Positions 26,312 to 36,194 of a stretch of 64,000 bases of DNA are shown here, in pieces. Source of the stretch: AC-37 sp036389835 (GTDB taxonomy: Bacteria; Actinomycetota; Thermoleophilia; Solirubrobacterales; Thermoleophilaceae); contig DASVWC010000014.1 of NCBI GenBank assembly GCA_036389835.1, positions 1-64,000 on the forward strand, in the 5' to 3' direction. The notes under the pieces were generated by a model, which worked only from the letters and a program-made list of their open reading frames with translations, made no database searches and had not been told where the DNA came from. Numbering within the stretch: the first letter of the stretch is position 1; each line of letters begins with the position of its first letter. Both the position numbers and the translations under genes were made by a program.

Positions 26312-27107
26312 GCTCGCGCGCGGGTTCCTCGAGCTCCACCGGCAGGAGCGGCCGCTGCTGCTCGCGAACGCGTGGGACCGCGGGTCGGCGCGGCTCTTCG
26401 AGAGCCTCGGCTACCGGGCGCTGGCGACCACGAGCAGCGGCCACGCCGCGACGCTCGGCCGCCTCGACGGCGCCGTCGCGCGCGAGGAGGCGCTGGCGCA
26501 CGCGGCGGAGATCGTGGCGGCGACCGGCCTGCCGGTGTCGGCCGACCTCGAGAACGGCTTCGGGCACGACCCCGCCGAGGTGGGGGAGACGGTGAGGCTC
26601 GCCGCCGAGGCTGGGCTCGCCGGGTGCTCGATCGAGGACTTCAACGGCGATCCGGACGGTCCGATCTACTGCCGCGAGCACGCCGAGGCGCGCATCGCCG
26701 CCGCGGCCGAGGCCGCCCGCGCGGCCGGGCTCGTGCTCACGGCGCGCTGCGAGAACCACCTCCACGGCCGGCCCGACCTCGCCGACACGATCGAGCGCCT
26801 CCGCCTCTACGAGCGGGCGGGCGCGGACGTCCTCTACGCCCCGGGCCTGAGCACGATCGAGCAGATCCGGGAGCTGGTGGGAGCGGTCGAGCGCCCGGTG
26901 AACGTGCTCGCGTGGCCGGGGGCGCCGCCGGTGTCCGAGCTGGCCGCGGCGGGCGTGAGCCGGGTCTCGGTCGGCGGCGCGTTCGCGTTCGCCGCGCTCG
27001 GCGCGGCCGCCGCGGCCGCGCGCGAGCTGATCGAGGAGGGGACCTACGGGTTCCTGGGGCCGGCGCGCGACGGCGCGCGGGTGGCGCGCTCGGCGTTCGG
27101 GGCATAG
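26304..27107 (+). CDS. PEP mutase/isocitrate lyase-family protein
   Basis: 267 residues that overlap the permease stop by eight bases. The TIM-barrel family motifs are A-N-A-W-D-R-G-S-A-R, T-T-S-S-G-H-A-A, S-A-D-L-E-N-G-F-G (metal-binding acidic residues) and S-I-E-D-F-N-G-D. The isocitrate-lyase cysteine loop is not present, so this belongs with carboxyvinyl-carboxyphosphonate mutase-like or oxaloacetate-lyase-like members. Substrate unknown. Confidence 0.82.
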   Translation: MTELARGFLELHRQERPLLLANAWDRGSARLFESLGYRALATTSSGHAATLGRLDGAVAREEALAHAAEIVAATGLPVSADLENGFGHDPAEVGETVRLAAEAGLAGCSIEDFNGDPDGPIYCREHAEARIAAAAEAARAAGLVLTARCENHLHGRPDLADTIERLRLYERAGADVLYAPGLSTIEQIRELVGAVERPVNVLAWPGAPPVSELAAAGVSRVSVGGAFAFAALGAAAAAARELIEEGTYGFLGPARDGARVARSAFGA

Positions 27108-27117
27108 CCTCCCCGGG

Positions 27118-29043
27118 GTGACCGTCACCGGCAGCCCGCGCCAGCTCTGGTCTCCGACGCCCGAGCGCGCCGCGCGCGCGCAGATCACGCGCTTCGCGCG
27201 CGACCGCGGCCTCCCGGCCGGCTACGACGAGCTGTGGCGCTGGTCGGTCGAGAACCTCGAGGAGTTCTGGGCGGCGGTCTGGGAGCACTTCGGCGTCGCC
27301 GGCTCGTACGAGCGCGTGCTCGGCTCGCGCGCGATGCCGGGGGCGGAGTGGTTCCCCGGCGCGCGGGTCTCCTACGCCGAGCACCTCTTCCGCGGCAAGC
27401 CCGGCGACCGCGTGGCGATCCGCCACGCCTCGGAGTCGCGGGCGCTCGGCGAGTGGACCTGGGACGAGCTGCGCGAGCGCACCGCCCGCATCCGCGCCGG
27501 GCTGGTCGCCCGCGGCGTGGGGGAGGGCGACCGCGTGTGCGCCTTCCTGCCGAACATCCCCGAGACGATCGCGGCGTTCCTCGCCACGAGCTCGCTCGGG
27601 GCGGTCTGGTCGAGCGCCGCGCCGGAGTTCGGCGCCCGCTCGGTGATCGACCGCTTCGCGCAGATCGAGCCGAAGGTGCTGCTGGCGGTGGACGGCTACC
27701 GCTACGGCGGCCGCGACTTCGACTGCGCCGGGAAGGTCGATCAGATCGCGGCCGAGCTGCCCGGCGCGCGGGTCGTGCGGCTCGGCTATCTCGCCGAGTC
27801 CGGCTGGGAGGACGGCTTCGAGCAGGACGGCGAGCTCGACTTCGCCCGGGTCGCCTTCGACCACCCGCTCTGGGTCCTCTACTCGAGCGGCACCACCGGG
27901 CTCCCGAAGGCGATCGTGCACGGCCAGGGCGGCATCCTGCTCGAGCACCTCAAGAAGATGAACCTGCACCTCGACGCCCAGCCCGGCGACCGCGTCTTCT
28001 GGTTCACCACCACCGGCTGGATGATGTGGAACTTCCTGGTCGGCGTGCTGCTCACCGAGGCGTCGATCGTGCTGTTCGACGGCAACCCCGCCGGCGAGGT
28101 GCTCTGGGATCTCGCCGCCGACTCCGGGATGACGGTGTTCGGCACGAGCGCGGCGTTCATCGCCGCCTCGATGAAGGAGGGGGTCGAGCCCGCGGCGGGG
28201 CGCGACCTCTCGCGGCTCCACGCCGTGGGATCCACCGGCTCGCCGCTGTCGCCGGAGGGGTTCGCCTGGGTCTACGACAAGCTCGGCGGCGAGACCTGGC
28301 TGTTCTCCACGAGCGGCGGCACCGACGTCTGCACCGCCTTCGTCGGCGGGGTGCCGACGCTGCCGGTCTACGAGGGCGAGCTGCAGGCGCGCTCGCTCGG
28401 CGCCGCCGTCGAGGCCTTCGACGAGCAGGGCAGCGCCGTCGTGAACCAGGTCGGCGAGCTGGTCATCACCGAGCCGATGCCGAGCATGCCGGTCTTCATG
28501 TGGGGCGACGAGGACGGCTCGCGCTACCGCGAGAGCTACTTCGACATGTACCCCGGCGTCTGGCGCCACGGCGACTGGATCGAGATCACCGACCGCGGCA
28601 CCGCGATCATCTACGGGCGCAGCGACTCGACGATCAACCGCGGCGGCGTGCGGATGGGGACCAGCGAGCTCTACCGCGCGGTGCTCGCCGACGACGACGT
28701 GATCGACGCGCTCGTGGTCGACATACCGCGCGAGGGCGAGGAGAACTGGATGCCGCTCTTCGTGGTGATGCGCGCGGGCGCGGAGCTCGACGACGGCGCG
28801 GTCGCGCGGCTGAAGCGGCGCGTGCGCGAGGACTGCTCGCCGCGCCACGTCCCCAACGACGTGATCCAGATCGCCGAGGTGCCGCGCACGCTGAGCGGCA
28901 AGGCGCTCGAGGTGCCGGTCAAGCGGATCCTGATGGGGACCCCGCCGGAGCAGGCCGCCAGCCGCGAGAGCCTCGCCAACCCCGAGGCCCTCGACGTGTT
29001 CACGAGCCCGGAGCTGCTGGGCCAGGCCCGGCACGCGAAGTGA
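27118..29043 (+). CDS. Acetoacetyl-CoA synthetase
   Basis: 641 residues from GTG 27118. The family's N-terminal cap (L-W-S-P-T-P-E-R) is followed by W-T-W-D-E-L, then the AMP-binding motif Y-S-S-G-T-T-G-L-P-K-A-I, and T-S-G-G-T-D-V and the hinge G-R-S-D-S-T-I-N-R-G-G-V-R-M. The catalytic lysine lies in L-S-G-K-A-L-E-V. The last part, V-P-V-K-R-I-L-M-G, is typical of acetoacetate:CoA ligases. It activates acetoacetate or a related short beta-keto acid for lipid or ketone-body metabolism. Confidence 0.9.
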   Translation: MTVTGSPRQLWSPTPERAARAQITRFARDRGLPAGYDELWRWSVENLEEFWAAVWEHFGVAGSYERVLGSRAMPGAEWFPGARVSYAEHLFRGKPGDRVAIRHASESRALGEWTWDELRERTARIRAGLVARGVGEGDRVCAFLPNIPETIAAFLATSSLGAVWSSAAPEFGARSVIDRFAQIEPKVLLAVDGYRYGGRDFDCAGKVDQIAAELPGARVVRLGYLAESGWEDGFEQDGELDFARVAFDHPLWVLYSSGTTGLPKAIVHGQGGILLEHLKKMNLHLDAQPGDRVFWFTTTGWMMWNFLVGVLLTEASIVLFDGNPAGEVLWDLAADSGMTVFGTSAAFIAASMKEGVEPAAGRDLSRLHAVGSTGSPLSPEGFAWVYDKLGGETWLFSTSGGTDVCTAFVGGVPTLPVYEGELQARSLGAAVEAFDEQGSAVVNQVGELVITEPMPSMPVFMWGDEDGSRYRESYFDMYPGVWRHGDWIEITDRGTAIIYGRSDSTINRGGVRMGTSELYRAVLADDDVIDALVVDIPREGEENWMPLFVVMRAGAELDDGAVARLKRRVREDCSPRHVPNDVIQIAEVPRTLSGKALEVPVKRILMGTPPEQAASRESLANPEALDVFTSPELLGQARHAK

Positions 29044-29060
29044 GGGTGATGTAGCCGGGC

Positions 29061-29501
29061 GTGAAGGTCGACGTCGTCACCGAGGTCGAGATCGCGCGGC
29101 CGCGCGCGGAGGTCGCGGCCTACGCGTGCGACCCGGACAGCGCGACCGACTGGTACGAGAACATCGAGGCGGCGGCGTGGCGAACCCCGCCGCCGCTCGG
29201 CGAGGGAACGCGGATCGCCTTCGTCGCGCGCTTCCTGGGCCGTCGCCTCGAGTACGAGTACGAGGTCGTCGAGCACGTACCGGGCGAGCGGTTCGCGATG
29301 CGCACCGCCGCCGGGCCGTTCCCGATGGAGACGACCTACGCGTTCGGCGACTGCCCGGACGGCGCGACGCGGATGACCCTGCGCAACCGCGGCGAGCCCA
29401 CCGGCTTCGGCGGAGTCGCGGCGCCGCTCATGGCGCTGGCGATGCGCCGCGCGAACCGCAAGGACCTGGGCCGGCTGAAGCGGCTGCTGGAGCAGCGCTA
29501 G
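29061..29501 (+). CDS. SRPBCC/START-type small protein
   Basis: 146 residues from a GTG 17 bases after acetoacetyl-CoA synthetase. Helix-grip fold signs: V-T-E-V-E-I-A-R-P-R-A-E-V-A-A-Y, D-W-Y-E-N-I, G-R-R-L-E-Y-E-Y-E-V-V-E-H-V-P-G-E-R and a C-terminal long helix. Members bind lipids or polyketides or act as cyclases; the ligand cannot be predicted. Confidence 0.8.
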   Translation: MKVDVVTEVEIARPRAEVAAYACDPDSATDWYENIEAAAWRTPPPLGEGTRIAFVARFLGRRLEYEYEVVEHVPGERFAMRTAAGPFPMETTYAFGDCPDGATRMTLRNRGEPTGFGGVAAPLMALAMRRANRKDLGRLKRLLEQR

Positions 29502-29507
29502 CGGCGC

Positions 29508-30506
<999 letters not shown>

Positions 30507-30516
30507 CCCGGCGCGC

Positions 30517-32235
30517 TCATCGCGGTCGCGGGATCCGGCGTACGCGCGGCTTGCCCTTCGTGCAGCCGCTCCACGTGCGGCTGCTGACGACCTTCGAGCC
30601 CGTGTTGTGCGTGGCGACGATCCGCACCGCGAGCTTGCCGCGCCGCTTCAGCTTCTTCAGGGTGATCCGCCGGATGTCGCCGCCGGTCCGACGCAGGTGG
30701 CGCCTGCCGTTGACGAACGCCTCGACCCGCACGACGCGCGTGCCCTCGACGCGGTGGATCTTGAAGCCGATCGCGGAGGGCCGCAGGCAGGCGCCGCCGC
30801 CCGCGGCCGCGCCCTTGAACGGCCAGACGTCGGGGTCCATCTTCAGGGCGTAGAAGCCGCTCGTCCCGTCCGAGTACCAGATCTCGCCGCGCTCGGGCGC
30901 GAACGCCGGCTGCGACATCGCCCAGTTGGAGCGCTGGTCGATCGTCGGGGCGCCCGTCTCGCTCACGTACGACGGCGGCGCCACGTGGTAGGCGATCTCC
31001 CTCGGGTTGTAGGGGTCGCGGATGTCGAACACGCGCAGGCCGGAGGCGATCATCGAGCAGGCGACGATGCCCGGATCGGTGGCCTGGGGGACGTTGCAGT
31101 AGTGCGCCGCGTAGCCCTGGACGGGGCTCTGGGCGCCGTAGTCCTCGGCGATCGCGGCCCGGTTCTCCTTCTGGTGCACCGCGAGCCGCAGGTTCGACAC
31201 GACGAACGGGTGCAGCTCGTCCGAGATGTCGATGACCCGCGCGGCCCCGACGCGGTCCCCGTGGCCGGTGAACCCGCCGTCCTCGGTCGTCGAGTACTCG
31301 TCCACCTCGACCACGTACGGCTTGCCCTTGATCGTGACCGGGATCGGGATCTGGGGGATCGTCGTGTTCGACCAGGTCATGTGGCTGATCTGGCGCACCT
31401 GGGGGCTCGGCTTGCGCTCCTGGACCTCGGACAGGTCGACGATCGTCATCCCGCCGGACACCGACGCCAGGTAGCCGCGGCGCCCGTCGGCGGAGACCGA
31501 CATCCCGTGCGTGTCGTACTCGCTGGTCACCAGCGTGCGCGGCACGGAGGGGTTCGAGATGTCGACGGCCGACAGATGGCTCGAGCCCGGCGAGGTCGGG
31601 TAGAAGGTCAGCCCGTCCGGCGCCATGCCGCTCTCGTGGCCGAACGGCGTGGCCGGGAACGCCGCGGCCTTGACCTGCGGGTGGCGGCAGTCCTGGCTGA
31701 TGTCGTAGACGTCGATGCCGCCGGGGTACATCGCTGGGTTGCCCATCACCGCGGCGAGGATCCCGCGCCTCACGCTGATGTTCACCGACTCGTGCGGCGA
31801 CTGCATCGCCGGCGTCACGAGCGTCTCCGTGCGTACGGGGTTGCGCGGGTCCGACATGTCGAGCACGGCGACGCCCGTCGGGTCGAGGCTGAAGTTCAGC
31901 GCGTTGGTCGGGAACAGCAGCGCCGTGTCGTAGTAGGCGCATTCGTGGCCGGCCTTGTCGACGTAGCGGTGCACGCGGAACCCGCCGGTCGCGCCGACGC
32001 GCCCGATGCGCGTCAGGTTGCACCAGTAGCCCTTGTCGGCCCGCCCGGAGTCGACCTCCTCCTTCGGCACCCGTCCCTGGATGCCCGGCTCGGGGTGCGA
32101 CCCCGGACCGCACTGCGCGCGCGGCGTCGCTCGAATGGGCGGCTCCGGTGGGTTCGCGGCGGGCGCGGGCGGCGCCACGGCGAGCGAGGCGAGCACGGTG
32201 GCGCCGAGGGCCGGAAGCAGCGTGCGCCGGTTCAT
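30517..32235 (-). CDS. Secreted LVIVD-like beta-propeller protein with KLHRV C-terminal module (copy B)
   Basis: 572 residues with signal peptide (M-N-R-R-T-L-L-P-A-L-G). It is a full-length paralog of the protein at 13092-14852: matched blocks include C-G-P-G-S-H-P-E-P-G-I-Q-G-R-V-P, W-C-N-L, E-C-A-Y-Y-D-T-A-L-L-F-P, S-P-H-E-S, A-H-Y-C-N-V-P and the C-terminal I-G-F-K-I-H-R-V-E-G-T-R-V module. The ATG at 32235 gives a clean signal peptide. Probable surface protein; function unknown. Confidence 0.82.
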   Translation of the reverse strand: MNRRTLLPALGATVLASLAVAPPAPAANPPEPPIRATPRAQCGPGSHPEPGIQGRVPKEEVDSGRADKGYWCNLTRIGRVGATGGFRVHRYVDKAGHECAYYDTALLFPTNALNFSLDPTGVAVLDMSDPRNPVRTETLVTPAMQSPHESVNISVRRGILAAVMGNPAMYPGGIDVYDISQDCRHPQVKAAAFPATPFGHESGMAPDGLTFYPTSPGSSHLSAVDISNPSVPRTLVTSEYDTHGMSVSADGRRGYLASVSGGMTIVDLSEVQERKPSPQVRQISHMTWSNTTIPQIPIPVTIKGKPYVVEVDEYSTTEDGGFTGHGDRVGAARVIDISDELHPFVVSNLRLAVHQKENRAAIAEDYGAQSPVQGYAAHYCNVPQATDPGIVACSMIASGLRVFDIRDPYNPREIAYHVAPPSYVSETGAPTIDQRSNWAMSQPAFAPERGEIWYSDGTSGFYALKMDPDVWPFKGAAAGGGACLRPSAIGFKIHRVEGTRVVRVEAFVNGRRHLRRTGGDIRRITLKKLKRRGKLAVRIVATHNTGSKVVSSRTWSGCTKGKPRVRRIPRPR

Positions 32236-32307
32236 TGCGCGCAGCTTGCCACAAGATCGGCCGCGCGTCGCCGGATGGATCGTCGGCAGCGGCCCTCCCG
32301 GGCAAGT

Positions 32308-32330
32308 ACTGATATACTCATAACAGTTAT
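32308..32330 (+). promoter_or_regulatory. Promoter of the MFS/MarR operon with inverted repeat
   Basis: ACTGATATACTCATAACAGT (32308-32327) is an inverted repeat with one internal mismatch: arms ACTGATAT and ATAACAGT around ACTC. It covers a good -10 hexamer TATACT at 32313-32318. A second short palindrome ATAACAGTTAT (32320-32330) runs into the ATG at 32329. A MarR dimer bound here would block transcription; the likely protein is encoded as the second gene of this operon. Confidence 0.7.
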
Positions 32331-33780
32331 GGACAGACAAGTATCGGGGATCGACCAGCTCAGCCGCCGCCGGCGGATCGGCGTGCTCGGCATCTGCTGC
32401 CTCAGCCTGTTCATCGTCGGGCTCGACATCACGGTGGTCAACGTCGCGCTGCCGTCCATCGGGCGCGAGCTGCACGCCCCGATCTCCGGGCTCCAGTGGA
32501 CGATCGACGCCTACACCGTCGTGATGGCGAGCCTGCTGATGTTCTCGGGCTCGATGGCGGACCGGCTCGGCCGCAAGCGCACCTTCGTGGCCGGCCTGAC
32601 GGTGTTCTCGGTCGCCTCGCTGCTGTGCAGCCTGGCGCCGAGCGTCGAGCTGCTCGTGGCCTTCCGCGTGCTCCAGGCGGTGGGCGGCTCGATGCTCAAC
32701 CCGGTCGCGATGTCGATCATCACCAACACCTTCACCGAGCCGCGCGAGCGGGCGCAGGCGGTGGGCGTCTGGGGCGCCGTGTTCGGCGTCTCGATGGCGC
32801 TCGGGCCGATCGTGGGCGGGTCGCTCGTCGCGGCCGTCGGCTGGCGGTCGATCTTCTGGATCAGCGTCCCCGTCGGGCTCGCCGCGATCGCCCTGACGCT
32901 CCGCTTCGTCCCCGAGTCGAGGGCGCCGCGGCCGCGACGCTTCGATCCCGTCGGCCAGACGCTCGTGATCGTGCTTCTGGCGGCGCTCACGGCCGGCATC
33001 ATCGAGGCGCCCAGCCAGGGGTGGTCGTCGCCGGCCATCCTGGCCGCCTTCCTCGCGGCGGCCGGCGCCCTGCTCGGCCTTCTCCTCTACGAGCCGCGCC
33101 GGGAGGAGCCGCTCGTGGACCTGCGCTTCTTCCGGTCGGTGCCGTTCTCGTCCTCGATCGCCATCTCGGTGGCCGCGTTCGCCGCGTTCGGGGGGTTCCT
33201 CTTCCTGAACACGCTCTACCTCCAGGAGGAGCGCGGGCTCTCGCCACTGCACGCCGGGCTCTACACCGTGCCGGTGGCCGTCATGACCGTGATCGCGTCG
33301 CCGCTGTCGGGCCGCATGGTCGGGCGTCGCGGCCCCCGCCTGCCCCTCGTGGTGGCCGGGGTCTGCTTCGCGGCCGGCTGCGCCATGCTCACCGGGATCG
33401 AGCCGGCGAGCCCCGTCGCGGGCCTGCTCGCCGCGTACGTCGTCTTCGGGCTCGGCTTCGGACTGGTCAACGCGCCGATCACGAACGCGGCCGTGTCCGG
33501 GATGCCGCGGGCGCAGGCGGGCGTCGCCTCGGCGGTCGCCACGACCTCCCGGCAGGTGGGGCAGACGCTCGGCGTGGCGGTCGTCGGGGCGATCGTCACC
33601 TCGAGGCTGGGCGGGTCCGGCGCCGGTGGCCTGTCCTCGGCGAGCCACCCGGCGTGGTGGACGCTCACGGCCTGCGGGGCCGTCGTGCTCCTGCTCGGGT
33701 TCATGGCCACGAGCAGGCGGGCAGACGAATCGGCCCGGCGCACGGCGGCGAAGCTCAACCCGGAAGCACTCGCGGCGTAG
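32329..33780 (+). CDS. MFS drug exporter, DHA2 (EmrB/QacA) type
   Basis: 483 residues, 14 predicted helices. Motif C-like and first-helix motifs L-D-I-T-V-V-N-V-A-L-P and loop 2-3 motif A A-D-R-L-G-R-K-R mark the DHA2 drug:proton antiporters. The transcript seems almost leaderless: the -10 element ends ten bases before the ATG. The MarR gene begins four bases after the stop, so exporter and regulator are coupled. Confidence 0.9.
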   Translation: MDRQVSGIDQLSRRRRIGVLGICCLSLFIVGLDITVVNVALPSIGRELHAPISGLQWTIDAYTVVMASLLMFSGSMADRLGRKRTFVAGLTVFSVASLLCSLAPSVELLVAFRVLQAVGGSMLNPVAMSIITNTFTEPRERAQAVGVWGAVFGVSMALGPIVGGSLVAAVGWRSIFWISVPVGLAAIALTLRFVPESRAPRPRRFDPVGQTLVIVLLAALTAGIIEAPSQGWSSPAILAAFLAAAGALLGLLLYEPRREEPLVDLRFFRSVPFSSSIAISVAAFAAFGGFLFLNTLYLQEERGLSPLHAGLYTVPVAVMTVIASPLSGRMVGRRGPRLPLVVAGVCFAAGCAMLTGIEPASPVAGLLAAYVVFGLGFGLVNAPITNAAVSGMPRAQAGVASAVATTSRQVGQTLGVAVVGAIVTSRLGGSGAGGLSSASHPAWWTLTACGAVVLLLGFMATSRRADESARRTAAKLNPEALAA

Positions 33781-33784
33781 ACCC

Positions 33785-34210
33785 GTGGGCTCGCGGCACG
33801 ACACGGCATCCGACGCCGCGCGCGAGGTCTGGCTGCTCATGTCCGACCTGGTGCTCGACCACGAGCGGCGGCGCGCGGTCGCCGACGCACTCGGGATCAG
33901 CTTCGCGCGCGCCCGGGCGCTCCGCCGGCTGGCGCGCCAGCCGATGTCGATGGGCGAGCTGGCCGCGGCGCTCGGGATCGACCCGCCGAACGCGACCGTG
34001 GTCGTCGCCGACCTCGAGTCCCAGGAGCTGGTCCGCCGCCGGCCGCATCCCACGGACGGGCGGGCCAAGGTCGTCGAGGCCACGCGCAAGGGCAGGGCGC
34101 TGGCCCGCCGAGCCGACGCGATCCTCGCCACCCCGCCGCCGGCGCTGAGCGCGCTCGGCGCCGACGAGCTCGCCACGCTGCGGCGGATACTCGGGCGCGT
34201 CGCGAGCTGA
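33785..34210 (+). CDS. MarR-family regulator
   Basis: 141 residues from GTG 33785. The winged-helix core reads P-M-S-M-G-E-L-A-A-A-L-G-I-D-P-P-N-A-T-V, V-V-A-D-L-E-S-Q-E-L-V-R-R-R-P-H-P-T-D-G-R-A-K-V-V, the MarR signature with its wing. It probably represses the exporter operon by binding the inverted repeat at 32308-32327, with release by a toxic small molecule. Confidence 0.88.
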   Translation: MGSRHDTASDAAREVWLLMSDLVLDHERRRAVADALGISFARARALRRLARQPMSMGELAAALGIDPPNATVVVADLESQELVRRRPHPTDGRAKVVEATRKGRALARRADAILATPPPALSALGADELATLRRILGRVAS

Positions 34211-34257
34211 GGCGCCGCCCGCCCGTGCGGGTGCCGCTTTGATACAAATCCGAGCCG

Positions 34258-34281
34258 GCGACTTAGGGAACCCTAAGTCGC
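34258..34281 (+). promoter_or_regulatory. 11-bp inverted repeat before the iron permease, iron-box-like
   Basis: GCGACTTAGGG (34258-34268), AA, CCCTAAGTCGC (34271-34281) is a perfect inverted repeat ending nine bases before the FTR1 start. The half-sites TTAGG/CCTAA are those of DtxR/IdeR iron boxes, but they lie closer together than in the 19-bp consensus. A metal-responsive repressor site is a reasonable reading; a hairpin masking the ribosome site is another. Confidence 0.7.
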
Positions 34282-34290
34282 AGGATCGCC

Positions 34291-35175
34291 ATGCTTCCGA
34301 CGTTCGTCATCACCCTCCGCGAGGGGCTCGAGGCCGCTCTGGTCGTCGGCATCCTCGGGGCGTTCCTCGTCAACGAGGGACGGCGCGACGCCCTGCCGCG
34401 CATGTGGCTCGGCGTCGCGCTGGCGGTCGCGCTCTGCATGGCCGTGGCCGTCGTCCTGCGCGTCGTGGACGGCGAGCTGCCGCACCGCGAGCAGGAGGGG
34501 CTCGAGACGATCCTCGGGCTGGTGGCCGTCGCGATGGTGACCTACATGATCGTGTGGATGCGGCGGCATGCCCGCGGCCTCAGGGCCGCGCTCCAGTCCC
34601 GTGCGGCGGAGGCCCTGCTCGCGGGCTCCGGCATCGCGCTCGCGGCCATGGCCTTTCTCGCCGTGCTCCGGGAGGGGATGGAGACCACCGTCTTCCTGGT
34701 GGCGGTCTTCAGCGACCGGCCGGACCCGGCGACCGCCGGTGCCGGCGCGGCGCTGGGCCTCGTCGCCGCGATCGCCATCGGCGTCGCCCTCTATCGCGGC
34801 GGCACGCGGATCAACCTCGCGCGCTTCTTCCGCGCGAGCGCGCTCGTGCTCGTGGCGGTCGCCGGCGGACTGCTGGCGACGGCCGTCCACACCGCGCACG
34901 AGGCCGGCTGGTTCGACGCCCTCCAGGAGCGTGCGTTCGACGCCGGCTGGCTCGTCGCGCCCGGCACGGTGCGCGGATCGCTGCTGACGGGGATGCTCGG
35001 CCTCCAGCCGCAGCCGACCGTGAGCGAGGTGGGGGCCTGGCTGCTCTACACCGTCCCGGTCGCGCTGTACGTGCTGTGGCCCGAGCGCCGGCGACGCGAC
35101 CCGCGCCGTTACGCGACGAGCGGCTCCGCCCCTCGGAGCAGGCCGGCGCGCGCCTCGATCGCGTCGAGCAGCTGA
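34291..35175 (+). CDS. FTR1-family iron permease
   Basis: 294 residues, seven predicted helices. Both iron-binding REGxE motifs are present: R-E-G-L-E (10-14) and R-E-G-M-E (127-131). They form the ferric-ion path of FTR1/EfeU permeases, which normally work with a ferroxidase (EfeB/EfeO or a multicopper oxidase); no partner is adjacent. The last 67 bases overlap the convergent transaldolase gene, and its C-terminal tail is a Ser/Arg-rich stretch that may be an extension by read-through. Confidence 0.87.
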   Translation: MLPTFVITLREGLEAALVVGILGAFLVNEGRRDALPRMWLGVALAVALCMAVAVVLRVVDGELPHREQEGLETILGLVAVAMVTYMIVWMRRHARGLRAALQSRAAEALLAGSGIALAAMAFLAVLREGMETTVFLVAVFSDRPDPATAGAGAALGLVAAIAIGVALYRGGTRINLARFFRASALVLVAVAGGLLATAVHTAHEAGWFDALQERAFDAGWLVAPGTVRGSLLTGMLGLQPQPTVSEVGAWLLYTVPVALYVLWPERRRRDPRRYATSGSAPRSRPARASIASSS

Positions 35176-36194
35176 CCGTAGGAGGCGCGGAAGGCCTCGA
35201 CGCCCTCGCGCTCGAGCTCGGCGGTGATCTCGGGGAGGTCGACCGCGGTCAGTGCGGGGTCGCGGTCGCGTCGCTCGGCCGGCGCCGGATCGCCGTGGTC
35301 GGCGAATGCCCGCAGCGTCGGCTCGGGAACGGTGAGGATCGAGCCGGGCAGCGCCAGCTGCTCGAGGTACATGACGTCGCGATACGACGGGTCCTTCGTG
35401 GCGGTGCTCGCCCAGAGCGGGCGCTGGACACTCGCGCCGCCGCCGGCCAGGCGCTCCCAGCGCGGACCGCGGAAGCGCTCGGCCCAGCGCGCGTAGGCGA
35501 CGCGCGCGTTGGCGATCCCGATCCGCCCGCGCAGCGGCGAGTCCGCCGCCAGGCGCGCATCGGCCTTCGCGTCGACGCGCGAGACGAAGAACGACGCGAC
35601 GGACGCGATCCCGCGGCGAGGCTCGCCGCGGCGCACGCGCCGCTCGAGCCCGCGCAGGTACGCCTCGATCACCTGCTCGTAGCGCTCGACCGCGAACAGC
35701 AGCGTGACGTTCACGTTCACGCCGAGCGCGGTCAGCTCCTCGATCGCGCCCACGCCCGGCTCGGTGGCCGGCACCTTGATCATCGCGTTCGGCGCGTCGA
35801 GGCGATCCCACAGCTCGAGCGCCTGGGCGATGGTCGCGTCGGAGTCGTAGGCGAGGTCGGGCGTGACCTCGAACGAGACGAATCCGTGCCGTCCATGCGT
35901 GGCCTCGTGCAGCGGCTGCATCAGCGCCGCCGCGCGCCGCACGTCCTCGAGCGCGAGCGCGAGGAACAGCTCGCGCGGGTCGCGGACGCCCGCGTCCAGC
36001 TCGCGCCGGAGCTGCTCGTCGTAGCGCTCCGAGCCGTCGATCGCCTTCGCGAAGATCGTCGGGTTCGACGTGACCCCGCCGACCGCGAGCTCGCGCATCA
36101 GCGCGGCGAGGCCGCCGTCCTCGATCAGGTCGCGCGAGAGCGTGTCGAGCCAGATCGAGACGTCCTTCTCGGTGAGCGCCTGGATCGGGTTCAT
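35109..36194 (-). CDS. tal: Transaldolase
   Basis: 361 residues of the bacterial long form. Schiff-base Lys140 lies in N-A-M-I-K-V-P-A-T; other family blocks are G-V-T-S-N-P-T-I-F and N-V-N-V-T-L-L-F. The enzyme moves a dihydroxyacetone unit between sugar phosphates in the pentose phosphate pathway. Its ATG overlaps the stop of the FAD reductase gene by four bases, so folE, the reductase and tal form one operon. The 3' end overlaps FTR1. Confidence 0.93.
   Translation of the reverse strand: MNPIQALTEKDVSIWLDTLSRDLIEDGGLAALMRELAVGGVTSNPTIFAKAIDGSERYDEQLRRELDAGVRDPRELFLALALEDVRRAAALMQPLHEATHGRHGFVSFEVTPDLAYDSDATIAQALELWDRLDAPNAMIKVPATEPGVGAIEELTALGVNVNVTLLFAVERYEQVIEAYLRGLERRVRRGEPRRGIASVASFFVSRVDAKADARLAADSPLRGRIGIANARVAYARWAERFRGPRWERLAGGGASVQRPLWASTATKDPSYRDVMYLEQLALPGSILTVPEPTLRAFADHGDPAPAERRDRDPALTAVDLPEITAELEREGVEAFRASYGQLLDAIEARAGLLRGAEPLVA

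Noticed and set aside
27118..29043. Acetoacetyl-CoA synthetase as an acetyl-CoA synthetase
   Set aside because: The N-terminal L-W-S-P-T-P-E-R, the G-R-S-D-S-T-I-N-R-G-G-V-R-M hinge and the C-terminal end fit the acetoacetate branch better.
34258..34281. A canonical IdeR/DtxR iron box
   Set aside because: Half-sites match, but their spacing does not fit the 19-bp consensus; it is reported only as iron-box-like.
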